A DNA stretch of 5,519 bases from Rhodanobacteraceae bacterium (GTDB taxonomy: Bacteria > Pseudomonadota > Gammaproteobacteria > Xanthomonadales > Rhodanobacteraceae), in NCBI GenBank assembly GCA_025924775.1, contig JAICHS010000165.1, positions 1 to 5,519 of the forward strand, written 5' to 3'. A model generated the notes under the pieces. It was given only the letters and a program-made list of their open reading frames with translations. It had not been told where the DNA came from and searched no databases. Positions 1-5,519 of the stretch are shown one piece after another. Made by a program: the position numbers and the translations under genes. How positions within the stretch are numbered: the first letter of the stretch is position 1; each line of letters opens with the position of its first letter.

Positions 1-877
1 CCATGCCGAGGTGATCCAGCATTTCGGCCGCGGCCAGCAGCAGCGCGCACGGGTCGGCGATGTTCCTGCCGGCGATGTCGGGGGCGGAGCCGTGCACGGC
101 TTCGAAGATCGCGACGTCCTTGCCGATGTTGGCGCCGGGCGCCAGGCCCAGGCCGCCGACCAAACCCGCGCACAGATCGGAAAGGATGTCGCCAAACAGG
201 TTGGTGGTAACGATCACGTCGAACTGCCACGGGTTCATCACCAGCTGCATGCAGGTGTTGTCCACGATCATTTCGTTGCACGCGACCTGCGGGTATTCCC
301 TGGCGATCTCGCGCGCGACGTCGAGGAACAGCCCCGACGCGGTCTTGATGATGTTGGCCTTGTGCACCACCGTGACCTTCTTGCGACCCTTCTTCACAGC
401 CAGTTCGAACGCGTGGCGCACGATGCGGCTGGCGCCGTGGCGGGTGTTGCGCACCAGCGACTGCGCGATCTCGCCATCCGGCGACACCATCTGGCCTTCC
501 TGCAGGTACGCGCCCTCGGTGTTTTCGCGCACGGTGATGATGTCGATGTTCTCGTAACGCGCCTTGGTGCCGGGGAAACTGATGGCCGGGCGCACGTTGG
601 CATACAGGTCGAAGTGCCGGCGCAACGCCACGTTCAGGGATGAAAATCCCTTGCCAATCGGCGTGGTCAACGGCCCCTTGAGCGCAATGCCATGCTTTGC
701 GATCACGTCCAGGGTGGCCTGCGGCAGCAGTTCGCCCTGCTTATCCAATGCCACCATGCCGGCGTCGACGAATTCGTAGTCGAGTCCGCAGTCCAGCGCA
801 TCCAGCACTTTCAGGGTGGCGGCCATGATTTCAGGGCCGATCCCGTCGCCGCGGATCACCGCAATCGTTCTGCTCAC
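1..877 (-). CDS. icd: NAD-type isocitrate dehydrogenase, C-terminus cut by the window edge
   Basis: Oxidative decarboxylation of isocitrate to 2-oxoglutarate in the TCA cycle, in the cytoplasm. The 292 visible residues start MSRTIAVIRGDGIGPEIM, the N-terminal motif of the isocitrate/isopropylmalate dehydrogenase family. Isocitrate rather than isopropylmalate is indicated by Ser79/Ser80, Asn82, Arg86 and Arg96 (FSSLNVALRRHFDLYANVRP, 78-97), with Arg117, catalytic Tyr124 and Lys173, and metal-binding Asp206, Asp230 and Asp234 (NLFGDILSDL, 226-235). Asp267-Ile268 in HGSAPDIAG replace the Lys-Tyr pair that binds the NADP phosphate in E. coli Icd, so NAD is the inferred cofactor. The GTG start at 877 has an AAGGAG 7 bases upstream and an in-frame TGA directly before it (880-878). 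Xanthomonas homologues are about 335 residues, so roughly 40 C-terminal residues lie beyond the left edge. No frameshift is seen. The family is certain; NAD use is read from residues only. Confidence 0.95.
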   Translation of the reverse strand, partial: MSRTIAVIRGDGIGPEIMAATLKVLDALDCGLDYEFVDAGMVALDKQGELLPQATLDVIAKHGIALKGPLTTPIGKGFSSLNVALRRHFDLYANVRPAISFPGTKARYENIDIITVRENTEGAYLQEGQMVSPDGEIAQSLVRNTRHGASRIVRHAFELAVKKGRKKVTVVHKANIIKTASGLFLDVAREIAREYPQVACNEMIVDNTCMQLVMNPWQFDVIVTTNLFGDILSDLCAGLVGGLGLAPGANIGKDVAIFEAVHGSAPDIAGRNIADPCALLLAAAEMLDHLGM

Positions 878-884
878 TCACGCG

Positions 885-890
885 CTCCTT
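885..890 (-). promoter_or_regulatory. Ribosome binding site of icd
   Basis: AAGGAG on the minus strand, seven bases before the GTG at 877. A second GTG at 881 is out of frame with the dehydrogenase and only 3 bases from this site, so spacing and reading frame both favour the GTG at 877. Confidence 0.85.
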
Positions 891-897
891 TATTTCT

Positions 898-915
898 GCG
901 ATCGTCCCTGATCGC
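898..915 (-). other. Small hairpin in the icd leader
   Basis: GCGATC and GATCGC form a perfect 6-bp stem around a 6-base loop, 7 bases upstream of the icd Shine-Dalgarno sequence. No T run follows on either strand, so it does not look like an intrinsic terminator. It could fold in the icd 5' leader, but a stem this short is expected by chance. The rest of the 177-base spacer between grxC and icd (878-1054) shows no convincing minus-strand promoter, no ORF with a ribosome site and no RNA gene that I can recognise. Confidence 0.25.
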
Positions 916-1054
916 GGCTTCGAATGGCCAGTAAAAATTCGGCGCGCTCTCATCCCATCCAGATCAGAACGGCCTTCCATGGCCTGACTTTTCGCAACAG
1001 CCGCTCCGTGCGACCGTACTGGGTACAATCGCACCGACAAAGACAAAAGTGGAA

Positions 1055-1318
1055 TTATCGGGCAGCTTGCAGCAGCTCGTCCAGCATGCCGCTGTGCTCG
1101 GCCGCGGCCAGCTGGTCGAAGCCGCCCACCAGCACGCCGTTGATGAAAATCTGCGGCACGGTGCGCGCACCAGGTGCACGTTTCAGCATCTCGCGGCGTG
1201 CCACGACGTCGGCATCGACGCGCCACTCGCGCCACGTAAGCCCTTTGGATTGCAGCAGGTTCTTGGCGGCGACGCAGTACGGACACATCGCCGTGGCGTA
1301 GATTTCGATATCGGGCAT
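1055..1318 (-). CDS. grxC: Glutaredoxin 3 (GrxC family)
   Basis: Small cytoplasmic glutathione-dependent thiol-disulfide oxidoreductase that reduces protein disulfides and glutathione mixed disulfides. The 87-residue product starts MPDIEIYATAMCPYC. The dithiol active site CPYC is at 12-15, the cis-proline motif TVPQIFING at 53-61 (Pro55) and the glutathione-binding GGFDQL at 65-70. Length matches E. coli Grx3 (about 83 residues) and the motif order is complete. The ATG at 1318 is chosen because residue 1 then sits just before the first beta strand, as in the family; an in-frame GTG at 1327 would add three residues (M-C-G). No clear Shine-Dalgarno sequence precedes either. It lies upstream of icd on the same strand with a 177-base gap, so cotranscription is possible but not shown. 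Divergent from bepA. Confidence 0.93.
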   Translation of the reverse strand: MPDIEIYATAMCPYCVAAKNLLQSKGLTWREWRVDADVVARREMLKRAPGARTVPQIFINGVLVGGFDQLAAAEHSGMLDELLQAAR

Positions 1319-1345
1319 GCCACACACGCTGGAAGTTGCCCGTGG

Positions 1346-1351
1346 ATTTTA
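1346..1351 (-). promoter_or_regulatory. Possible -10 element for grxC
   Basis: TAAAAT on the minus strand matches the sigma-70 -10 consensus at 5 of 6 bases and lies 27 bases upstream of the grxC ATG, in the 151-base divergent spacer 1319-1469. No recognisable -35 hexamer sits 16-18 bases further upstream, so this is tentative. In the opposite direction the only bepA candidate is TACACT at 1411-1416 (4 of 6), also without a properly spaced -35. Nothing else is visible in the spacer. Confidence 0.3.
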
Positions 1352-1469
1352 CCGCGGTTGAACGCACCCGGTCCGAGAATGGCCGCTGGCTTGGCGGCGG
1401 ATGTTCAGCCTACACTCGAACCAACCGTTGCCAGCCCGGTCCAACCGGAATCCACCGAACCGCACCGAC

Positions 1470-3233
1470 ATGCCGTTTCGCCTTCGCCGCCAACACCTGC
1501 TGACCTTCGCCGCCACGCTGGCGTTGGCGCTGCCTGCGCTGGCGCAACAGGCGGACGTGCGCCTGCCCAGCCTCGGCAGTTCGGCCGATACGGTGATGTC
1601 GCCGCAACAGGCCGAGGCGTACGGTGCCGAGTTCCTGCGCGAACTGCGGGCAGCGCACCTGGTCATGGACGACCCGTTGGTGGACCAGTACCTGCGCACG
1701 CTGGGCTACCGCCTGGCATCGGTCAGCGCCGATCCGTCCCAGCACTACACCTTCACCGCCCTCGGCGTTCCCGAAATCAACGCGTTCGCGACCTTCGGCG
1801 GCTACGTTTTCATCTTCTCGGGCATGTTCACGCTTACCCAGAACCAGGACCAGCTGGCGGCGGTGATGGCCCACGAACTGGCGCACGTCAGCCAGCACCA
1901 CCTGCAACGCGCACTCGAGGACCAGAAGAAATCCACGCCGTTGTACGTGCTGGGCGCGGTGGCCGCGGCGCTGGCCGCCTCGCACGCGGATTCCGGCAGC
2001 AACCGTTACGCCCAGAACCAGCCCTACGGCTACGGCTATGGCAACACGCCGTACCAGCAGGGTGTCGATCCTGCCATCGGCGCGTTTTACTCGGTGATGG
2101 CGATGATGCAGCAGCACATGATCGACTTCACCCGCAAGGACGAGGAGGAAGCCGATCACGTGGGCATCGAGACGCTGGCCAAGGCCGGCTTCAACCCCGA
2201 AGGCATGGCGACGGTGTTCGCGCACATGCAGGCGGTGATGCGCCCCGGCGGTGACGGTGGCATGGCCGCCGGCAACATCCCCGACTTCCTGCAGGACCAC
2301 CCCGTGACCAGCGTGCGCGTCGCCGACGCGCGCGCCCGGGCGCGCGTGCTGAAGCAGCAGATGCGCGACCAGCCTGCCGGCGCCACCCTCGGCCACTCCA
2401 GCATGCCCGGCCTGCTGCCGCTGCCGTTCGTCAAGCGCGACGCCACGTTGCTCGACCACGATACGCGCGGGCCCAGCGAGTTCCAGTACGAGCTGATGCG
2501 CGAGCGCGTGCGCGTGCTGTCCGCCAGCAACCCGCGTGGCGTGCTCGACTACTACACCCGCAACATGGCCAACAGCACGAAATTCGCTGCGTCCGCGTCC
2601 AACCAGTACGGCTACGCGCTGACGCTGATGCAACTGAACGAGGCGGCCAAGGCGGTACCGGTCATGCAGAAACTGGCGGCCGCGCGGCCGGACGACCTCA
2701 CCCTGTCGCTGGGGCTCGCAGACGCCGAGCGCCACGCCGGCCAACGCGCACAGGCGCTGCAGCGCTACGCCACGCTCAACACGGCGTGGCCGAACGACCC
2801 GGCCGTCGTGCTGGATTACAGTCGCGCGTTGCTGGACAGCGGCAACAAGGCCGACGCCAAGTCTGCGCAGGCGCTGCTGAAGCCGCTGCTGAACGACGCT
2901 TCCGAGCCCTCGCTGTACGCGGCCTACGGCCACGCCTGCAACGTTGCGGGTGACGTGGTGCACGCCGGCATCGCGTATGCCGACGCCACCTTCCTTTCCG
3001 GCCACGCCGCCGATGCGCTCGACCAGCTGCACCGCCTGCTGAAGCGCAGCGACCTTGACTACTACACCCGCGCCCAGATCAATTCGCGGATCGCGCAGAT
3101 CACGCCGATCGTGCTGGAAATCCGCCGACGGCACCTGGACCAGGACCAGAATGGCGACAGCGACTCGCTGCAGCCGCGCCAAGACGGCCTGCGCTTCGGC
3201 GCCTGCGCGGGCGCGGCCTGCACCCGGCGATGA
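1470..3233 (+). CDS. bepA: Periplasmic M48 zinc metalloprotease with TPR-like C-terminal half (BepA/YfgC family)
   Basis: In E. coli BepA is a periplasmic protease-chaperone that degrades stalled outer-membrane proteins and assists LptD assembly at the BAM complex; the same role is inferred here. The 587-residue product has a signal peptide (MPFRLRRQ, hydrophobic 10-21, likely cleavage after Ala25 in PALA-QQ). The M48 domain follows: EINAFATFGGYVF at 102-114, HELAH at 135-139 (zinc His135 and His139, catalytic Glu136), third zinc ligand Glu225 in ExxxD (225-229), and His277 in DHPVTSVRVADAR, equivalent to the BepA regulatory 'switch' histidine. About 340-560 is helical and TPR-like. It is longer than E. 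coli BepA (487 residues): there is a Tyr/Gly/Asn/Gln-rich insertion near 172-200 and a C-terminal tail holding Cys579 and Cys584. The ATG at 1470 is preferred over the in-frame ATG at 1401 because it places the signal peptide at the N-terminus; neither has a strong ribosome site. Confidence 0.92.
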   Translation: MPFRLRRQHLLTFAATLALALPALAQQADVRLPSLGSSADTVMSPQQAEAYGAEFLRELRAAHLVMDDPLVDQYLRTLGYRLASVSADPSQHYTFTALGVPEINAFATFGGYVFIFSGMFTLTQNQDQLAAVMAHELAHVSQHHLQRALEDQKKSTPLYVLGAVAAALAASHADSGSNRYAQNQPYGYGYGNTPYQQGVDPAIGAFYSVMAMMQQHMIDFTRKDEEEADHVGIETLAKAGFNPEGMATVFAHMQAVMRPGGDGGMAAGNIPDFLQDHPVTSVRVADARARARVLKQQMRDQPAGATLGHSSMPGLLPLPFVKRDATLLDHDTRGPSEFQYELMRERVRVLSASNPRGVLDYYTRNMANSTKFAASASNQYGYALTLMQLNEAAKAVPVMQKLAAARPDDLTLSLGLADAERHAGQRAQALQRYATLNTAWPNDPAVVLDYSRALLDSGNKADAKSAQALLKPLLNDASEPSLYAAYGHACNVAGDVVHAGIAYADATFLSGHAADALDQLHRLLKRSDLDYYTRAQINSRIAQITPIVLEIRRRHLDQDQNGDSDSLQPRQDGLRFGACAGAACTRR

Positions 3234-3287
3234 ACCCGCGCGCAACGTGATCGGCGCCGGCGCGGAGTGGGCCGGTGGGTGCTCGCG

Positions 3288-3293
3288 TATCAT
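3288..3293 (+). promoter_or_regulatory. Possible -10 element for the cyclophilin-lpxH-gst operon
   Basis: TATCAT matches the -10 consensus at 5 of 6 bases and lies 30 bases before the cyclophilin ATG, in the 90-base spacer after bepA (3234-3323). The correctly spaced -35 position (3265-3270, GAGTGG) does not match consensus, so strength and use are uncertain. The spacer is very GC-rich and includes the palindrome gcgccggcgc at 3253-3262, but no T run follows, so I see no intrinsic terminator for bepA and read-through into the next gene is possible. Confidence 0.35.
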
Positions 3294-3323
3294 GCGGCTT
3301 TCGCGTTTGCCCCAGGCCGTACC

Positions 3324-4061
3324 ATGACGCCGATCCGACATCCCCTCCGCCAGCTGGCCATCCTGGCAACACTGGTTCTCTGCGCCACCGCTGCGGGCGC
3401 GCAGACCGCGCCACCGCCCGCGTCCGCCGCCTCGGCGGGCAACGCCGCGGCGCCCGCGCACCCGCAGGTTGAAATCAAGACCTCGCAGGGCGATTTCGTG
3501 ATCGAACTGTTCCCGGACAAGGCGCCCAAGACCGTCGCCAATTTCCTGCAATACGTGAAGCAGGGCTTTTACGACGGCACCGTGTTCCACCGGGTGATCC
3601 CGGGCTACCTCATCCAGGGCGGCCTGTACACGCGCGAGCTGAAACCCAAGCGCACCCTGCCGCCCATTCCCGACGAAGCGAACAACGGCTTGTCCAACCT
3701 GCGCGGCACCGTAGCCGCCGCGCGCGGCCCCGATCCCGACTCCGCCACCGCGCAATTCTTCGTCAACGTGGTGGACAACCCGCGCCTCGATTACGTCGGC
3801 AACCAGAGTGGCTGGACCTGGGGCTTCGCGGTGTTCGGCAAGGTCGTCAAGGGCATGGACGTGGTGGACAAGATCGACAACCTGCCGACCGGCCCGCAAG
3901 GCCCCTTCATCGGCGACGTGCCGCGCCCGTTGGTCGTGATCGAAAGCGCCAAGCTGATCGGCGAGGCCGCGCACCCGACGGCGGAGCCGGTGTCGCCCAT
4001 TACCGGCCAGGTGCCCGCGTCCGCGCCGCCCGCGAAGAAGAAGCCCGGTGCACAGCACTGA
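3324..4061 (+). CDS. Secreted cyclophilin-type peptidyl-prolyl cis-trans isomerase
   Basis: Catalyses cis-trans isomerisation of Xaa-Pro bonds; here probably in the periplasm. The 245-residue product has a signal peptide (basic 5-9, hydrophobic 11-22, likely cleavage after Ala26 in AGA-Q), then an Ala/Pro-rich linker (27-47) and a cyclophilin domain from about 48 to 213. Active-site residues aligned by eye to human CypA: Arg90 in FHRVIPGYLIQGG (88-100), Gln98 and Phe146 in AQFFVN. The human His126 position is Phe168, an aromatic as in bacterial cyclophilins. A Pro/Ala-rich tail ending in KKKPGAQH (215-245) follows. The ATG at 3324 fits the signal peptide; no strong Shine-Dalgarno is present. 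Its position before lpxH is that of cytoplasmic ppiB in E. coli, while the export signal is PpiA-like, so no symbol is assigned. The gene overlaps lpxH by 14 bases. Confidence 0.93.
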   Translation: MTPIRHPLRQLAILATLVLCATAAGAQTAPPPASAASAGNAAAPAHPQVEIKTSQGDFVIELFPDKAPKTVANFLQYVKQGFYDGTVFHRVIPGYLIQGGLYTRELKPKRTLPPIPDEANNGLSNLRGTVAAARGPDPDSATAQFFVNVVDNPRLDYVGNQSGWTWGFAVFGKVVKGMDVVDKIDNLPTGPQGPFIGDVPRPLVVIESAKLIGEAAHPTAEPVSPITGQVPASAPPAKKKPGAQH

Positions 4062-4791
4062 CGCAGCCACGACGCTGTTCGTCTCCGACCTGCACCTGGA
4101 CGATGCGCGCCCGCACATCGTCGCCGACTTCGAGCGCTTCTGCGCCGGCGAGGCGCGCCAGGCCGACGCGCTGTACGTCCTGGGCGATCTGTTCGAGGCC
4201 TACGTGGGCGATGACGACGATGCGGCGCTGAACGCGCGCGTGGCGGCAGCATTGCACGGCGTCGCCGCAGCCGGCGTGCCGGTGCGCTTCATCGTCGGCA
4301 ACCGCGATTTCCTGGTGGGTGACGCCTACGCGCGCCGCTGCGGCATGGCCATGCTTGAAGACGGCGCCGTCATCGACCTGTACGGCACGCCCACACTGGT
4401 CCTGCACGGCGACGTGCTGTGCACCGACGACGCGGCGTACCTCGCGTTCCGCCGGCAGGTGCGCGACCCCGCCTGGCAGGCCGCGTTCCTTGCCCGCCCC
4501 CTGGTCGAACGCCGTGCGTTCGCGGCGCAGGCGCGCGACGCCAGCCGCGCGCACACGGCACAAACCGACATGGCAATCATGGACGTCAATCAAGATGCCG
4601 TGGACACCGCGCTGCGCCGCGCCGGCGTCACGCGGATGGTCCACGGCCACACCCACCGGCCGGCCATCCACGATTTCGAGCTGGACGGCAAGCCCGCCCA
4701 GCGCATCGTGCTGGGCGACTGGTACCAGCAGGGTTCGGTGCTGCGGGTGGGCCGGGATACCGCCACACTTGTCGGACTGGCACCCGACTGA
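4048..4791 (+). CDS. lpxH: UDP-2,3-diacylglucosamine diphosphatase (lipid A biosynthesis)
   Basis: Hydrolyses UDP-2,3-diacylglucosamine to lipid X (2,3-diacylglucosamine 1-phosphate) and UMP, the fourth step of lipid A synthesis, at the inner face of the cytoplasmic membrane. The calcineurin-like metallophosphoesterase residues are all present in the 247-residue product: SDLHL (Asp14, His16), GD at 46-47, GNRDFL (Asn85, Arg86, Asp87), HGD at 120-122 and HGHTHRP at 199-205. LpxH-specific stretches CTDDAAYLAFR (125-135) and AIMDVNQDAV (176-185) closely follow the E. coli enzyme (240 residues) and separate it from the LpxI and LpxG alternatives. The GTG at 4048 lies inside the last codons of the cyclophilin gene. 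It is the only usual start codon before SDLHL, with a weak purine-rich GAAGAAG upstream, so translational coupling is likely. The gene ends 10 bases before the GST start. Confidence 0.96.
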   Translation: MHSTDAATTLFVSDLHLDDARPHIVADFERFCAGEARQADALYVLGDLFEAYVGDDDDAALNARVAAALHGVAAAGVPVRFIVGNRDFLVGDAYARRCGMAMLEDGAVIDLYGTPTLVLHGDVLCTDDAAYLAFRRQVRDPAWQAAFLARPLVERRAFAAQARDASRAHTAQTDMAIMDVNQDAVDTALRRAGVTRMVHGHTHRPAIHDFELDGKPAQRIVLGDWYQQGSVLRVGRDTATLVGLAPD

Positions 4792-4797
4792 CGGAGG
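4792..4797 (+). promoter_or_regulatory. Ribosome binding site of the GST gene
   Basis: CGGAGG starts directly after the lpxH TGA (4789-4791) and ends four bases before the ATG at 4802. It is the strongest Shine-Dalgarno sequence on the plus strand here and fixes the GST start. Confidence 0.85.
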
Positions 4798-4801
4798 TTC
4801 C

Positions 4802-5413
4802 ATGCAACTGATCGGTATGCTTGATTCGCCCTACGTGCGTCGGACCGCGATTTCGCTGCGGATGCTCGGCCTTCCCTTCGAACATCATCCACTCTCGGTG
4901 TTCCGCGATTTCGACACGTTCCACAAGGTCAATCCGCTGGTCAAGGCCCCGACGCTGGTCTGCGACGATGGCAGCGTACTGGTCGACTCCACGCTGATCA
5001 TCGACTACGCGGAAACGCTGGCCGGACGCAGCCTGATGCCGTCCGAGCCCGACGCGCGCCGCCAGGCACTGCAACTGACCGGACGGGCCCTGGTGGTGTG
5101 CGAAAAGGCGGTGCAGCAGTTTTACGAACTCAATCGCGCGCCGAACCTTCAGGATGCAGCGTGGCTGCAACGCGTGCAAGGGCAACTGCGCGACGCCTGC
5201 GCGCTGCTCAACGAGGCCTCGGCCGCGGTGCCCACCGACCGTTGGCTGTGCGGCCATACCCCCTCGCAGGCCGACATCAGCGTCGGCGTGGCATGGACGT
5301 TCACCCAGATCGTCGCCGCGAAGATCGTGTCTGCGCGCGACTACCCGGCGTTCGCCGGCTTTGCCGCGCGCGCTGAACGACTGCCGGACTTCACCGCATT
5401 GCCGCCGACCTGA
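4802..5413 (+). CDS. Glutathione S-transferase family protein
   Basis: Probable cytoplasmic glutathione-binding enzyme; substrate unknown. The 203-residue product has the usual GST length and two domains. The N-terminal thioredoxin-like domain (1-76) has Ser9 in DSPYVRR at the usual catalytic position, cis-proline Pro50 in VNPLVKAPTLV (43-53), and Asp62-Ser63 in LVDSTLIIDY, which bind the glutathione gamma-glutamyl group in the family. The helical C-terminal domain (about 85-200) has the N-capping motif PSQADISVGVAW (154-165, Asp158). It resembles E. coli YibF in the first domain; by-eye similarity does not settle the class. It is the last gene of the cyclophilin-lpxH-gst run, with a 10-base gap to lpxH, so cotranscription is likely although no functional link to lipid A is known. 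Its stop lies 3 bases from the convergent radA stop. Confidence 0.9.
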   Translation: MQLIGMLDSPYVRRTAISLRMLGLPFEHHPLSVFRDFDTFHKVNPLVKAPTLVCDDGSVLVDSTLIIDYAETLAGRSLMPSEPDARRQALQLTGRALVVCEKAVQQFYELNRAPNLQDAAWLQRVQGQLRDACALLNEASAAVPTDRWLCGHTPSQADISVGVAWTFTQIVAAKIVSARDYPAFAGFAARAERLPDFTALPPT

Positions 5414-5431
5414 CGCCTACCCGCAGGCGTC
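5412..5431. terminator. Stem-loop across the convergent gst and radA stop codons
   Basis: GACGCCT (5412-5418) and AGGCGTC (5425-5431) form a perfect 7-bp stem around a 6-base loop. It covers the end of the GST TGA and the radA TAG, a position typical of a shared bidirectional terminator. No T run follows on either strand, so intrinsic termination would be weak; it may instead protect 3' ends. The structure is seen, the function is inferred. Confidence 0.4.
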
Positions 5432-5519
5432 TATCGCCTCGCCCAGCCGCTCCACGCCGATCACCTCCATGTCGCCCACACGCGCCGATTTTTTCGGCGC
5501 GTTCGCCCGCGGCACGATC
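5417..5519 (-). CDS. radA: DNA repair protein RadA, last 33 codons only
   Basis: RadA (Sms) is a RecA-like, zinc-finger, Lon-domain ATPase that promotes branch migration and processing of recombination intermediates. Only the C-terminus is in the window: IVPRANAPKKSARVGD followed by MEVIGVERLGEAIDACG and a TAG at 5419-5417. This follows the E. coli RadA end, where a VPKK element precedes the final beta strand and helix (IFGVKKLSDAL), so this is the end of the Lon-like domain. The ATPase and zinc-finger parts lie beyond the right edge. The gene converges on the GST gene with a 3-base gap. Identification rests on a short segment but one that is characteristic. Confidence 0.85.
   Translation of the reverse strand, partial: IVPRANAPKKSARVGDMEVIGVERLGEAIDACG
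5481..5501. repeat. Perfect 8-bp inverted repeat inside the radA coding end
   Basis: CGCGCCGA, a 5-base T loop on the plus strand, then TCGGCGCG. It lies within radA codons (part of A-P-K-K-S-A-R), about 70 bases past the GST stop. The two Lys codons are AAA AAA, giving the A run on the coding strand. It could act on GST read-through RNA or simply reflect GC-rich codon choice around the conserved Lys pair. Confidence 0.5.

Noticed and set aside
1..877. 3-isopropylmalate dehydrogenase (LeuB) as an alternative to isocitrate dehydrogenase
   Set aside because: The substrate loop has Ser79/Ser80, Asn82 and Arg86, as in isocitrate dehydrogenases, not the LRxxLDLYANLRP pattern of LeuB, and no leu genes are adjacent.
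1024..1029. TACAAT on the plus strand, a good -10 match just downstream of grxC
   Set aside because: There is no -35 at the right distance and no plus-strand gene follows; it would only give RNA antisense to grxC. A chance match is more likely without transcript data.
2026..2043. Short tandem-like TACGGCTACGGC repeat
   Set aside because: It encodes the Tyr-Gly run of the protease insertion; it is too short to be a repeat element in its own right.
1049..2254. Long plus-strand open frame starting MELSGSLQQL, opposite grxC and running into bepA
   Set aside because: It is antisense to a complete glutaredoxin gene and then out of frame with the protease. Its Arg/Gly/Ala/Pro-rich composition is what GC-rich DNA gives in a wrong frame, and no domain is recognisable.
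3253..3262. gcgccggcgc palindrome after bepA as a terminator
   Set aside because: It is a loop-less palindrome in very GC-rich DNA with no T run after it.
1410..4118. 902-codon minus-strand open frame opposite bepA and the cyclophilin gene
   Set aside because: It is opposite two well-identified genes, is full of Arg, Gly, Val and His with no motif, and is the usual stop-poor antisense frame of high-GC genes.
4000..4803. Minus-strand open frame opposite lpxH
   Set aside because: It mirrors lpxH, whose catalytic motifs are complete; the antisense product has no recognisable domain or ribosome site.

Overview
The window is GC-rich, densely coded DNA from a gammaproteobacterium, most likely of the Xanthomonas/Lysobacter/Rhodanobacter group (Xanthomonadales). 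The clues are the compact single-chain isocitrate dehydrogenase with NAD-type cofactor residues (the form I know from Xanthomonas), a BepA-type periplasmic M48 protease, and a cyclophilin next to lpxH, as in many gammaproteobacteria. Genus is not resolvable from this sequence alone.

Layout, left to right. On the minus strand lie the 5' part of an NAD-type isocitrate dehydrogenase gene (icd, running off the left edge, GTG start at 877) and, upstream of it, a glutaredoxin 3 gene (grxC, 1318 to 1055), separated by 177 bases. A 151-base divergent spacer (1319-1469) follows. On the plus strand come a secreted zinc metalloprotease with a TPR-like C-terminal half (bepA, 1470-3233), a secreted cyclophilin peptidyl-prolyl isomerase (3324-4061), lpxH (4048-4791, overlapping the cyclophilin gene by 14 bases) and a glutathione S-transferase-like gene (4802-5413). 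At the right edge the last 33 codons of radA come in on the minus strand and end 3 bases from the GST stop codon. No stretch of 300 bases or more lacks a gene. The gaps are 878-1054, 1319-1469, 3234-3323, 4792-4801 and 5414-5416.

How the genes fit together. bepA, the cyclophilin and lpxH all serve the cell envelope: protease/chaperone quality control of outer-membrane protein assembly, prolyl isomerisation of exported proteins, and lipid A synthesis. Cyclophilin, lpxH and GST are packed as one likely operon. grxC and the GST relate to glutathione chemistry but are not in one operon. icd (TCA cycle) and radA (recombination) are housekeeping neighbours.

I looked for a novel system and did not find one: no mobile element, CRISPR array, tRNA/rRNA, toxin-antitoxin pair or phage gene is visible, and every main reading frame belongs to a recognisable family. 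The points worth a second look are small: a Tyr/Gly/Asn-rich insertion in the protease, the gene overlap at lpxH, and two inverted repeats at the gst/radA convergent end.
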